DNA from: Buttiauxella agrestis ATCC 33320
GTDB lineage: Bacteria > Pseudomonadota > Gammaproteobacteria > Enterobacterales > Enterobacteriaceae
Reading direction: 5' to 3'
Length of the DNA stretch: 64,000 bases
Assembly: GCA_024169445.1 (NCBI GenBank)
Contig: JALKFA010000001.1
Coordinates: 4,836,001 to 4,900,000 of the forward strand
Shown: piece after piece, positions 36,499 through 45,161 of the stretch
How the letters are laid out: every line of letters begins with the position of its first letter
How positions within the stretch are numbered: position 1 is the first letter of the stretch
Notes under the pieces: generated by a model
Told to the model about the DNA's origin: nothing
The model's database searches: none
What the model saw: only the letters and a program-made list of their open reading frames with translations
Translations under genes and position numbers: made by a program

Positions 36499-38693
36499 TT
36501 ACCTGGAATGCGCAACAGCAAACATTTCACCTTCACAATCAGCAAATTAGCTATGTGATGGGGATTGAACACCAACGTTATCTGGTTCACTGCTACTGGG
36601 GCAAACGCATTGCCACGTTTAATCAGTATCACGATTACCCAAAACTTGATCGTTCGTCATTTTCACCCACGCCAGCAAACTGGCCGGACAGAACATTTTC
36701 ACTCGATACCGTTTTGCAGGAGTATCCCGGCCACGGCGCAGGGGATTATCGCGAACCGGCATTTGAGGTGCGCTATGCGGATGGCAACCAGGTCAGCAAT
36801 TTGCACTACCTTTCGCATCAGATAGTTGCCGGTAAACCCCGCCCTGAAGGGCTGCCAGCAACGTGGGTAGAAACGCCTGACGAAGCTGAAACGCTGGTTA
36901 TCACGCTTGCCGATCCGGTGACTCATTTGCAGGTTGAGCTGAGCTATACGGTGTTTCGTGACCTCCCGGTTATTGCCCGCGCGGCGCGGCTGGTTAACAA
37001 AGGTGATAAGCCGTTACGCCTGCTGCGCGCTCTGAGTTGTGCCGTTGATTTCCCGGATGGCGAATTTGAGCAGATTCAGTTTCCCGGAGCCTGGGCGCGC
37101 GAGCGCCAGTGGCATCGCCAGCCGCTCAACCCAGGCATTAGCGTCCTGGACAGCAAACGCGGAGCCAGCAGCACGCATCAACAACCGTTTATCGGCCTGG
37201 TGCGCCCGGAAACCACCGAAATGCAAGGTGAAGCCTGGGGAATGCACCTCGTCTATAGCGGCAATTTCACCGCCCGCACCGAGGTCGATGCCTTTAAACA
37301 AACTCGCGTGTTGTTAGGTATTAACCCGCACGGATTCGGCTGGCAATTGCTACCGGGTGAAGGCTTCCAGACGCCAGAAGCGGTAATGGCCTGGAGCGAT
37401 TGCGGCCTTAACGGGCTTTCGCAGGCGCTGCATCGGCTTTATCGCGATAACCTGGTGCGCGGCCAGCATCGCCATCAAACGCGCCCGATTCTGGCGAATA
37501 ACTGGGAGTCCACCTACTTCGATTTTAATGAAGAAAAGCTGCTGCACTTTGCCCACAACGCAAAACAGCTTGGCGTGGAACTGCTCATGCTTGACGACGG
37601 CTGGTTTGGCGAGCGAAACGGCGATACCTCATCGCTCGGCGACTGGTTTGTCAATCAGCAAAAATTCCCTCTCGGCCTGCGCCCGTTAATCGACCAGGTG
37701 CACGCAATGGAGATGAAGTTTGGCCTGTGGTTTGAGCCAGAAATGATTTCCCGCCGCAGTGAGCTGTTTGCGTTACATCCTGACTGGGTACTTAGCGCAG
37801 GCGAGCAGCCCCTTTCCGAGGGCCGTAACCAGTACATTCTCGATTTAGGTCGCCCGGAAGTGCGCAACAATATTCTTGAGCAAATGAGCACCTTCCTCGA
37901 GCAGCATCCTGTTGATTACATTAAATGGGATATGAACCGCAATATGACCGAAGTGGGGTCGCACACGGCCAGCCCCGAGCGCCAACAGGAAACGGCGCAC
38001 CGCTACATACTTGGGCTGTACGCACTGCTCGAGGCTCTCACCACGCGCTTCCCGCATATTCTTTTTGAGTGCTGCGCGGGCGGCGGTGGGCGTTTCGACC
38101 CGGGGATGTTGCATTACATGGCGCAGGCGTGGGTGAGCGATAACACCGACGCCGCTTCACGCGTGCATATTCAGTATTCCACCAGCCTGCTCTACCCGCC
38201 GATTGTGCAATGCGCACATGTATCGGAAGTCCCCAATCACCAAATGGGGCGCTCCACCAGCATGGAGATGCGGGGCGCAGTGGCAATGAGCGGCAACTAT
38301 GGGCTGATGCTGGATTTGATGCGCAGCGATACCGAGCGCGACAAAGCGGTGAGCGAACAAATTGCTTTTTATAAGCAGCATCGCGAACTGTTGCAGTTCG
38401 GCACTTTCTGGCGGCTGGTTAGCCCGTGGCAGAACCCGGACTTTGCCGCGTGGATGTTTGTCTCGCCGGATAAAAGCGAGGCATTGCTGATGGCATTTTC
38501 TCTTGTCAGCGAGGCTTCTGCGCCATTACGTAAAGTGCGCCTTGCCGGGCTGGATGCGCAGGCTACTTATCAGGTAGACGACCAGCCGCAGCCTATTGGC
38601 GGGGATGAGCTGATGTATCGGGGGATTTATATCGATCCACCGCTTAGCCGCGACTACACCAGCCGTATCTGGCACCTGAAGCGCCTGCAATAG
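36495..38693 (+). CDS. Alpha-galactosidase, GH36 family (cytoplasmic)
   Basis: A 732-residue clan GH-D enzyme, a length typical for the bacterial tetrameric GH36 group (AgaA, RafA). The N-terminal beta-supersandwich is followed by the TIM barrel with LLMLDDGWFG and KFGLWFEPEMIS. The nucleophile is Asp479 in YIKWDMNRNMTE and the acid/base Asp549 in SDNTDAASR; the spacing of 70 equals that of Geobacillus AgaA (478/548). No signal peptide, so it cleaves melibiose, raffinose or galacto-oligosaccharides after import. It is coupled to the GPH symporter by an ATGA overlap. Confidence 0.95.
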   Translation: MITWNAQQQTFHLHNQQISYVMGIEHQRYLVHCYWGKRIATFNQYHDYPKLDRSSFSPTPANWPDRTFSLDTVLQEYPGHGAGDYREPAFEVRYADGNQVSNLHYLSHQIVAGKPRPEGLPATWVETPDEAETLVITLADPVTHLQVELSYTVFRDLPVIARAARLVNKGDKPLRLLRALSCAVDFPDGEFEQIQFPGAWARERQWHRQPLNPGISVLDSKRGASSTHQQPFIGLVRPETTEMQGEAWGMHLVYSGNFTARTEVDAFKQTRVLLGINPHGFGWQLLPGEGFQTPEAVMAWSDCGLNGLSQALHRLYRDNLVRGQHRHQTRPILANNWESTYFDFNEEKLLHFAHNAKQLGVELLMLDDGWFGERNGDTSSLGDWFVNQQKFPLGLRPLIDQVHAMEMKFGLWFEPEMISRRSELFALHPDWVLSAGEQPLSEGRNQYILDLGRPEVRNNILEQMSTFLEQHPVDYIKWDMNRNMTEVGSHTASPERQQETAHRYILGLYALLEALTTRFPHILFECCAGGGGRFDPGMLHYMAQAWVSDNTDAASRVHIQYSTSLLYPPIVQCAHVSEVPNHQMGRSTSMEMRGAVAMSGNYGLMLDLMRSDTERDKAVSEQIAFYKQHRELLQFGTFWRLVSPWQNPDFAAWMFVSPDKSEALLMAFSLVSEASAPLRKVRLAGLDAQATYQVDDQPQPIGGDELMYRGIYIDPPLSRDYTSRIWHLKRLQ

Positions 38694-38734
38694 TTTTTTA
38701 GGGGGCTTATCGCCCCATTCCTTACTTATTCTAA

Positions 38735-38856
38735 ACCCTAAATAATTCGAGTTGCAGGCAGGCGGCAAGGGAGCTTATCCCCAGGAGCTTACTTGAGTAA
38801 GTGACTGGGGTTTGTGAGTGCAGCCAACACCCCTGCGACTCGAAGTATGACGGGTA
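38735..38856. repeat. ERIC element between GH36 and porin genes
   Basis: About 122 bp, from ACCCTAAATAATTCGAGTTG to ATGACGGGTAT, with the ERIC cores CCCCAGGAGCTTACTT and AAGTAAGTGACTGGGG. It lies within the presumed operon, ending 20 nt before the porin ATG, and so is likely part of the mRNA. A GGGGC-TTATC-GCCCC hairpin (about 38702-38716) precedes it just after the GH36 stop. Together they may set a lower or separate expression for the downstream genes. Confidence 0.92.
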
Positions 38857-38876
38857 TATTCATGGAAGGATTCCCT

Positions 38877-40295
38877 ATGCGTGACATATCCTTACGGCCC
38901 CTGTTTGCCGCAATACTGGCAACAACCCCCACCCTGATGATATCGGCCCCCGTCCAGGCCGAAGGTTTCGTGGACGACTCTCATTTAACCGGCGGCATTT
39001 ATTACTCGCAGCGTTACCGTGACAAACGCGATATGACCGTGGGCAGCCCGGATTACGGCCATTACGTCGAAGACCTTCACCACGCGACCTTTAACGCTAA
39101 TCTCGATTTTGTTTCAGGTTATGCCGGGGGTTTTATTGGCCTTGATGTCGCCGGGTTTGCCGCCGTCAACCTCGCCACCGGCAATGCCGCACACCCCAAT
39201 GAAATCAGTTTAAGTTCGGCAAACCAGCGTTGGGATGAAGACTGGTCCGGGGACAAAGGCGGCTTTAATCTCTACAAAGCCGCGCTGAAATTAAAACATG
39301 ACGATTACTGGATGCGAGCCGGTTACATCCAGCCGTCCGGCCAAACGCTGCTTGCCGTGCACTGGGGATTTGTTCCCGGTGCGTATCAGGGCGCTGAAAT
39401 GGGCGGTAGCTGGGACTTCGGCCAGTACGGCGCGCTTTCCAGCTCTTATTTCTGGTCTGATAAATACAAAGCGCCGTGGTACACCGAAATGTATGAATTC
39501 CGCGGCGCGGATAACACCACCAAAATCGATTATGTTCATGCCCTCGGTATGCGCTACGACTTTAAAAATAAGCTGGTGCTGGAAACCTCCTGGGCGCAGG
39601 CCGCTGATTTTATGGATCAGTACATGACCAAGCTTTCATACAGCTTCCCTGTCGCGGGCAACGATCTGCGCCTGAGTTATCAGTTTTACGGCGCCAGAGA
39701 TCAGGTCGGTGACAATTCCATTGCCGCCTACGGCTCGGTCAATGACGAATACGAAGGGCTGGCCTGGCTGCAAGGCATCACGCTCGGCTACACACTCGAC
39801 ACGCTGGATTTCCGTCTGGAGGCGCAAACCGTCAAGGCCGAAGGAAATCAGGGCTTCTTCCTACAACGTATTACCCCGGCTTACGCCAGCTCCAACGGGC
39901 GGCTGGATATTTGGTGGGATGCGGCTTCTGACTTCGACGCCAACGGTGAAACCTCCGTTTTCGCGGGCGTGACGTATGACCTGAAAAATTACGAACTTCC
40001 CGGCTGGGCGGTTGGCGCAGGCTATGTCTACGGCTGGGGCGGCAAGCCCTGCACGACGTGTACCGTCAACGACGAACTGGCTGACCAGAGCCAACGCATC
40101 GACGAATCGGCCTGGACGTTCAATATTGCCCACGTCGTGCAAACGGGTCGCCTGAAAGGCACGTTGTTCAATCTCCATTACATCAATTACGACAACCACG
40201 GCAGCAACCCAAACTACAGCGGTGGCTACAACAACATGTTTCAGGATGAAATTGATATCAAATTCAATGTCATTGCACCGTTTTCAATCTTTTAA
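38877..40295 (+). CDS. OprD-family outer-membrane porin (ChiP-like)
   Basis: A 472-residue porin similar throughout to E. coli ChiP (chitoporin): signal peptide ending APVQA/EGFVDDS, then LTGGIYYSQRYRDKRD, RAGYIQPSGQTLLAVHWGF, LQRITPAYASSNGRLDIWWD, and a C-terminal APFSIF with terminal Phe. ChiP-like channels admit oligosaccharides. The ATG at 38877 follows GGAAGGA by 6 nt; the longer open frame starts inside the ERIC element and is rejected. A possible disulfide pair lies in GGKPCTTCTVND. Its place between two alpha-galactosidase-type genes suggests a role in alpha-galactoside uptake, not chitin, although that is inference. Confidence 0.92.
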   Translation: MRDISLRPLFAAILATTPTLMISAPVQAEGFVDDSHLTGGIYYSQRYRDKRDMTVGSPDYGHYVEDLHHATFNANLDFVSGYAGGFIGLDVAGFAAVNLATGNAAHPNEISLSSANQRWDEDWSGDKGGFNLYKAALKLKHDDYWMRAGYIQPSGQTLLAVHWGFVPGAYQGAEMGGSWDFGQYGALSSSYFWSDKYKAPWYTEMYEFRGADNTTKIDYVHALGMRYDFKNKLVLETSWAQAADFMDQYMTKLSYSFPVAGNDLRLSYQFYGARDQVGDNSIAAYGSVNDEYEGLAWLQGITLGYTLDTLDFRLEAQTVKAEGNQGFFLQRITPAYASSNGRLDIWWDAASDFDANGETSVFAGVTYDLKNYELPGWAVGAGYVYGWGGKPCTTCTVNDELADQSQRIDESAWTFNIAHVVQTGRLKGTLFNLHYINYDNHGSNPNYSGGYNNMFQDEIDIKFNVIAPFSIF

Positions 40296-40305
40296 GGTGT
40301 GAAAA

Positions 40306-43236
40306 ATGATCAACAAAATAGGCTTTACTCTGGCATGCCTGATCACATTCAACGCCGCCCACGCCGCCGAGTTTTCTCAGCAGGGGCAGCAGGTTACGGT
40401 GCGCCACGGCGAGTATAAATTGCATTACGATCTCAACCGGGGAACGGGGGATTTGCTGTGGGGCAATGTCCCCGTCATCAAAACATTTCTTAGTACGGCA
40501 CAATTAAGCCAGGCAAGTCTGGACAGTGCCAAAGCGGTAGGCCGCACCGCGCTTTGGCAGAAAGTAAAAGACCCAGCTCGCGGTGAAGGTGAAACGCTTA
40601 CGTTGAACAACCGCTTTGCCGACGGCTCCACCCTGACGGTGCGTTTTTGGTTTTTTAACGATAAAAGCTGGCTGCTCAGCGACATGCAGGTATCGGCACA
40701 AAAAAATCTGCACGTGACAAAACTTACGCCCATCAGCGCCTCGTTTGCCGATATTGGAGAAGGCGGCGATAAACGAATTTACACCACGCCCTACTCCAAT
40801 AATTTCGACTTTGGCGTAGCGGCGGTAAATCATTTTGGCCTGAGCCAGAACGGAACGGATCGCTTTGCCAACCCTGATGAACCGATGGTGAAGTTCAACG
40901 GTGTCAGCCATTGGGTCACCGCGCTATTCGACAATACCAACCACCACGGTTTAGTCGCCGGGGCTGCAAGCGTGCAGAAATGGAAAAGTAGCCAGCTTTT
41001 GGGGGAAGCACAGCAGGCGAATGGCGCGCTCAGCGAATTCGCACTTTATAACTGGGGCGGAACCCAAAGTGGCAAACAGGTTAGCTCCGATCTGTTTTTT
41101 ATCGGCTACTTCAACGACTACCGCGACGGGCTGGAAAGCTACGGCAAAGCTTACAACCAGGGTGAACCCCGCCTGAACTGGCAGGGTGCGGTGCCCGTTG
41201 GATTTAACGCGTTTTACTCGCACGATAGCTACGGCAAAGCGCGGGATATGTATGACATCACCGATTATGTCGCTAAAAATCTCAAACCGCTGGGGTACGA
41301 GTACATCAATATGGACGGTGGTTTTCAGCCTGATAGCTATCCCGAGGGAATGAAAACCTTCACCGACTATGTGCATAAGAAGGGGCTGAAAGCGGGCGGC
41401 TATTTGACGCCCTTTGCCATTTATGAAAACTGGCTGGATCTGCCGGTAGACGACACGGGTTATAGCCATCGCGACGCCTGCCTGCATGATGAAAAAGGGC
41501 AATTGGTGAAAACCTATCTGGGCAGTTACGCGCTGGATATGTCACACCCGGCGGCGCAGTACATTGTGCGGCGTAATATCAAAAATTATCTCGCATGGGG
41601 GTATGACTACATCAAGCTCGATTTCCTGGATATGGGTTTGTATGAAGGGAAACACCACAACCCGGCGGTAAACGGCATTCAGAACTACCGCATCGGCATG
41701 AAGATTATGCGTGACGAAGTACTGGCAAGTGGCCGCCCGGTATTCCTGAATGCATCCATTGCGCCACTGCTGCCCGCCGCGTTTACTCACGGCCGCCGCG
41801 CTGCCTGCGATACTTCGCTGGGCGTTGCAAACTACAGTGGTATCGAACGCCAGGCCTTTAACAGCGCAGCCTCCTGGTGGAGCAACGGCACGCTATACGA
41901 TTATAACGATGCCGATATGTTCCTGCCGGAGTACATCATTCAGGGTAATAACCGCTACGGCCAGTTAGCCGCACAGCGCCTTGCCACCACGGTAGCCCTC
42001 GGCGGCGGCCACTGGCTGGTTGGCGATAATCTGCCGTTTGTCGATGAAGACCGCAGTGCATGGCTGGAAAATAAAGCCTTACTGAAGGTTGCCGCCGATG
42101 GCAGTGCCGCACGGCCAGTTTCCATGAATAATTTCTACCACGCGGGCGAACATAGCCCAGCGATGCTGGTGCGAAAAGACGATAAAGGCGGCGTGTATGT
42201 TGGGCTAACCAACTGGCAGAGCAAACCGCAAACCTTGCAACTCACGCCTGCATCACTGGGGCTTAAAGCAGGCAGCAAGTGGCAGATAACCGAACTTTAT
42301 AGCGGGCAAAGCTGGCAGCAAAAACTCGGCGTTGTGAGCTACCCGCTGGCGGGAGGGGCTACCGCGCTGCTCCACTTCAGTAAACAATCTGGCGTGACGA
42401 TTCCGGTGCCTGATAACCTCGCGCAGGGCAAAACGATTACCGCAGGAATAAACAGCTATGAACTGGATTTGGGCAAGCTGACGCAATTTAACCAGATAGT
42501 GGTTAAAGAGCCTGCACCGTTTGCGATACGCAATTATGCGCTGGCTTATCAGGAAGGCGGCGCATGGCACACGTTAACGCGTGGCTTTATCCTCGGTGAT
42601 AAGCGTACCTTTTCGTTCCCGGAGATGACAGCTCGTCGTCTGCGAGTTCAGTTTGAAAACCACGAAGGGAACCTTAACGCGCCTGAAATTGAGGTTTATC
42701 AGCACACCACGGCAGTCCCCGCCATGCACATCGTGCAGGAAAGTATTGCGCCGGGCAGCGAACGGACAGACATGCAGGGCGAGCAGCAATTGATGCAGAC
42801 CTTCACCCTGCAACAGCCCGATCTGCCAAAGCTCGATTTTTGGTTGTTTGAACGCTACGTGGATGCGGTGCCAGGAGATAACTTCCGGATTCAGATTGTC
42901 TTGCTCGATAGCAAAGGTAACCCGGCACAAACGCTGTTTTCGGCAGCCCTGCCACCGTTTAATCTGCCGTCCAGCCCGGCGGTTTACTCCCTCTGGCCGC
43001 GTCTGACGGGGTTGGATATCCATAAACGCTATGCGCTGATTTTCAGCTCACAGGGATCAACCTCTCAACCTACGGGAAAAAACAGTTACAGCCTCTGGGT
43101 AAGCACAAATAATCCCTACGCCAACGGAGAACTTCGCCATTCTGTGGACAACGGAAAAACCTGGCAGACTGCTACCAACCAGGATTTGTTATTTGCCCTT
43201 TATAGCCGCGCGCCTTTCAAATCAGGAGTGAAGTGA
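40306..43236 (+). CDS. Exported clan GH-D glycosidase (alpha-galactosidase-like) with F5/8-type C-terminal domain
   Basis: A 976-residue protein with a signal peptide ending NAAHA/AEFS, so periplasmic or surface-located. An N-terminal beta domain is followed by a TIM barrel: VPVGFNAFYSHD, YEYINMDGGFQ, GLKAGGYLTPFAIYE, and YDYIKLDFLDMG, where Asp439 is the likely nucleophile. A later YNDADM (Asp535/537) resembles the NDPDM of GH27; the acid/base residue is not certain. About residues 705-805 (NLAQGKTITAGINSYELDLG) look like a discoidin/CBM32 carbohydrate-binding domain, followed by a further beta-rich region. It probably removes galactose from larger glycans before uptake. It starts 10 nt after the porin stop with AAGGTG as ribosome site. 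Confidence 0.86.
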   Translation: MINKIGFTLACLITFNAAHAAEFSQQGQQVTVRHGEYKLHYDLNRGTGDLLWGNVPVIKTFLSTAQLSQASLDSAKAVGRTALWQKVKDPARGEGETLTLNNRFADGSTLTVRFWFFNDKSWLLSDMQVSAQKNLHVTKLTPISASFADIGEGGDKRIYTTPYSNNFDFGVAAVNHFGLSQNGTDRFANPDEPMVKFNGVSHWVTALFDNTNHHGLVAGAASVQKWKSSQLLGEAQQANGALSEFALYNWGGTQSGKQVSSDLFFIGYFNDYRDGLESYGKAYNQGEPRLNWQGAVPVGFNAFYSHDSYGKARDMYDITDYVAKNLKPLGYEYINMDGGFQPDSYPEGMKTFTDYVHKKGLKAGGYLTPFAIYENWLDLPVDDTGYSHRDACLHDEKGQLVKTYLGSYALDMSHPAAQYIVRRNIKNYLAWGYDYIKLDFLDMGLYEGKHHNPAVNGIQNYRIGMKIMRDEVLASGRPVFLNASIAPLLPAAFTHGRRAACDTSLGVANYSGIERQAFNSAASWWSNGTLYDYNDADMFLPEYIIQGNNRYGQLAAQRLATTVALGGGHWLVGDNLPFVDEDRSAWLENKALLKVAADGSAARPVSMNNFYHAGEHSPAMLVRKDDKGGVYVGLTNWQSKPQTLQLTPASLGLKAGSKWQITELYSGQSWQQKLGVVSYPLAGGATALLHFSKQSGVTIPVPDNLAQGKTITAGINSYELDLGKLTQFNQIVVKEPAPFAIRNYALAYQEGGAWHTLTRGFILGDKRTFSFPEMTARRLRVQFENHEGNLNAPEIEVYQHTTAVPAMHIVQESIAPGSERTDMQGEQQLMQTFTLQQPDLPKLDFWLFERYVDAVPGDNFRIQIVLLDSKGNPAQTLFSAALPPFNLPSSPAVYSLWPRLTGLDIHKRYALIFSSQGSTSQPTGKNSYSLWVSTNNPYANGELRHSVDNGKTWQTATNQDLLFALYSRAPFKSGVK

Positions 43237-43409
43237 TGTTCAAAGCAGGAGTCATACTTTGCGGGATATTATTAAGCGGATGTGCCGCCCAGACCGTTAA
43301 CACGCCACCGCCGATGTCGCCAATGGACGAGTGTAACCAGGCAACAAAAAATGGCGATACCGTGACTATTGCTGAGAAATGTTCGGCAATTACGCGCGAT
43401 CGGCAGTAA
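43236..43409 (+). CDS. Small lipoprotein, 57 residues, unknown function
   Basis: Starts at an ATG that shares one base with the stop of the exported glycosidase (TGATG), with AGGAG 7 nt upstream. The protein begins MFKAGVILCGILLSGCAAQT: a short signal peptide with a lipobox LSGC, lipid-bearing Cys16 and Ala at +2, so outer-membrane sorting is expected. The mature part is only about 41 residues with a PPPMSPMDEC segment and two further Cys (33 and 49) that could form a disulfide. No family recognised. Its overlap with the glycosidase gene suggests a helper or anchor in the same system. Confidence 0.75.
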   Translation: MFKAGVILCGILLSGCAAQTVNTPPPMSPMDECNQATKNGDTVTIAEKCSAITRDRQ

Positions 43410-43422
43410 CGCTAAAAACAAC

Positions 43423-43445
43423 AAAGCCCACATGATGTGGGCTTT
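43423..43445. terminator. Bidirectional terminator between lipoprotein gene and glyA
   Basis: AAAGCCCACA-TGA-TGTGGGCTTT, a 10-bp perfect stem with a 3-nt loop. On the minus strand it is followed by GTTGTTTTTAG, a fair T tract; on the plus strand the T tract is short. It closes the alpha-galactoside operon and may also end glyA transcripts. Confidence 0.75.
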
Positions 43446-43478
43446 CAGATTGCTGACAAAGGGTGATAAATGTGTTTT

Positions 43479-43545
43479 GTAGGGTGGATAAGCGTTAGCG
43501 TCATCCACCAGTTGTGTCGGATGACGCTGCGTTTATCCGACCTAC
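43479..43545. repeat. REP pair (BIME) downstream of glyA
   Basis: Two REP-like units in opposite orientation: GTAGGGTGGATAAGCG...CATCCACC (43479-43509) and GTCGGATGACGC...ATCCGACCTAC (43516-43545). REP units following glyA are also known in E. coli, and such pairs often protect upstream mRNA 3' ends. Confidence 0.85.
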
Positions 43546-43561
43546 TCTTACAAGTCTGGGA

Positions 43562-44815
43562 TTATGCGTAAACAGGCAAACGTGCGCAGATATCCAGAAC
43601 TTTTTGCTTAGTACGCTCGATAACCGCTTCGTCGTTGATGCTATCCAGCACATCACACATCCAGCCAGCCAGTTCACGAACGTCAGCTTCAGTGAAGCCA
43701 CGACGAGTCACCGCAGGGGTACCGATACGGATACCGGAAGTCACAAACGGGCTCTTCGGATCGTTTGGTACGCTGTTCTTGTTGACGGTGATGTTCGCAC
43801 GACCCAATGCAGCATCGGCTTCTTTACCGGTCAGGTTTTTATCAACCAAGTCCAGCAGGAACAGGTGGTTGTCAGTACCGCCAGACACCACTTTGTAGCC
43901 ACGCTCCAGGAACACAGCAACCATCGCTTTCGCGTTTTTGGCCACTTGCTGCTGGTAAGTTTTGAACTCTGGCTCCATCGCTTCTTTCAGTGCGACAGCT
44001 TTACCCGCGATGACGTGCATCAGTGGGCCGCCCTGCGCGCCAGGGAATACTGCAGAGTTCAGTTTCTTGTACAGCTCTTCGCTGCCGCCTTTCGCGAGGA
44101 TCAAACCACCGCGTGGGCCTGCCAGCGTTTTGTGCGTAGTGGTAGTCACAACGTGAGCATGTGGAACCGGGTTCGGGTAAACGCCTGCGGCAATCAGACC
44201 CGCAACGTGTGCCATATCAACGAACAGTTTCGCGTCAACCATGTCGGCGATTTCACGCATTTTTGCCCAGTCAACCACACCAGAATAAGCAGAGAAACCA
44301 CCGATGATCATTTTCGGTTTGTGTTCTTTGGCTTGTTTTTCCAGATCTGCGTAATCGATATGACCGGATTCATCGATGCCGTAAGGAACGATGTTGTACA
44401 GCTTGCCGGAGAAGTTTACCGGGGAGCCGTGAGTCAGGTGGCCGCCGTGCGCCAGGTTCATACCCAGAACGGTGTCGCCTGGTTCCAGCAGCGTGGTGTA
44501 GACCGCGAAGTTAGCCTGTGAACCTGAGTGCGGCTGCACGTTAGCGTAATCAGCGCCGAACAGCTCTTTTGCACGGTCGATAGCCAATTGCTCAACCACG
44601 TCAACATATTCGCAACCGCCGTAGTAGCGTTTGCCTGGGTAGCCTTCTGCATATTTGTTGGTTAACTGAGAACCCTGAGCCTGCATCACGCGCGGGCTGG
44701 TGTAGTTTTCGGAGGCGATCAGTTCAATGTGCTCTTCCTGACGTACTTTTTCTTGCTCCATAGCCTGCCACAGTTGGGCATCATAATCGGCAATGTTCAT
44801 TTCACGCTTTAACAT
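43562..44815 (-). CDS. glyA: Serine hydroxymethyltransferase
   Basis: A 417-residue PLP enzyme, the E. coli length, that interconverts serine and glycine with tetrahydrofolate and is the main source of one-carbon units. The PLP lysine is in [31 protein letters not shown] and [12 protein letters not shown] are also conserved. The ATG at 44815 ([12 protein letters not shown]) is chosen over 44821 because AGGAG then lies 6 nt upstream and the E. coli protein begins the same way. A PurR-like box lies upstream. A 335-codon antisense frame is a shadow. Confidence 0.98.
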   Translation of the reverse strand: MLKREMNIADYDAQLWQAMEQEKVRQEEHIELIASENYTSPRVMQAQGSQLTNKYAEGYPGKRYYGGCEYVDVVEQLAIDRAKELFGADYANVQPHSGSQANFAVYTTLLEPGDTVLGMNLAHGGHLTHGSPVNFSGKLYNIVPYGIDESGHIDYADLEKQAKEHKPKMIIGGFSAYSGVVDWAKMREIADMVDAKLFVDMAHVAGLIAAGVYPNPVPHAHVVTTTTHKTLAGPRGGLILAKGGSEELYKKLNSAVFPGAQGGPLMHVIAGKAVALKEAMEPEFKTYQQQVAKNAKAMVAVFLERGYKVVSGGTDNHLFLLDLVDKNLTGKEADAALGRANITVNKNSVPNDPKSPFVTSGIRIGTPAVTRRGFTEADVRELAGWMCDVLDSINDEAVIERTKQKVLDICARLPVYA

Positions 44816-44934
44816 CCGCATCTCCTAAACTCAGCTAACAGTAAAAATTTACAGCAACGAGGGTGCCCTTTTGGGCGACGGGCAACAGTGTAAACCGAAA
44901 CAGTGCTGGGTGATAGGCCTTGACAGAGGTTTTT

Positions 44935-44950
44935 ACGCAAACGATTGGCT
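44935..44950. promoter_or_regulatory. PurR-like box upstream of glyA
   Basis: ACGCAAACGATTGGCT matches 13 of 16 bases of the PurR palindrome ACGCAAACGTTTGCGT. Purine repression of glyA by PurR is known in E. coli. Confidence 0.6.
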
Positions 44951-45106
44951 TGGCGTCCTGCAAGGGTTTGAAGGGGAAAGTGGCAAGCTATTTCAGCGGA
45001 TATTAATTCATCATCAACATGCATAAATTTCACGTTCTGTGAGCCGAATCGACTCAGTCAGTATCCATTTACAATGTAGTGCTTTTTTTTTAGCGGAGAG
45101 TTTTAT

Positions 45107-45129
45107 AAGATGCATTTTAAATGCAATAT
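45107..45129. promoter_or_regulatory. NsrR-type operator of hmp
   Basis: Left half AAGATGCATTT, one central T, right half AAATGCAATAT: an 11-1-11 inverted repeat close to the NsrR consensus (AAGATGCATTT with its complement). NsrR is a nitric-oxide-sensing repressor that controls hmp in E. coli. The site lies 32 bp before the hmp ATG. Confidence 0.8.
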
Positions 45130-45161
45130 TAAATTTTAATGTCAGAAAATGGAGCTATACC

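Larger units (their letters stand above)
44816..45161. promoter_or_regulatory. Divergent glyA-hmp control region
   Basis: 346 bp without a gene. Seen here are a PurR-like box (44935-44950) on the glyA side and an NsrR-type operator (45107-45129) on the hmp side, listed separately. In E. coli this region also binds MetR; no TGAA-N5-TTCA match was clear here. The open frame running through it from 45039 into hmp is not a gene start. Confidence 0.7.

Noticed and set aside
38814-38876. Upstream extension of the porin open frame
   Set aside because: It begins with GTG inside the ERIC element; the signal peptide and ribosome site fix the start at 38877.
43514-44521. Open frame of 335 codons on the plus strand within glyA
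   Set aside because: It is antisense to highly conserved glyA, has no ribosome site or recognisable domain, and its composition follows the codon bias of glyA.
45039-45161. Upstream extension of the hmp open frame
   Set aside because: It contains the NsrR-type operator and promoter region; the Hmp start at 45162 has a ribosome site and matches the known N-terminus.
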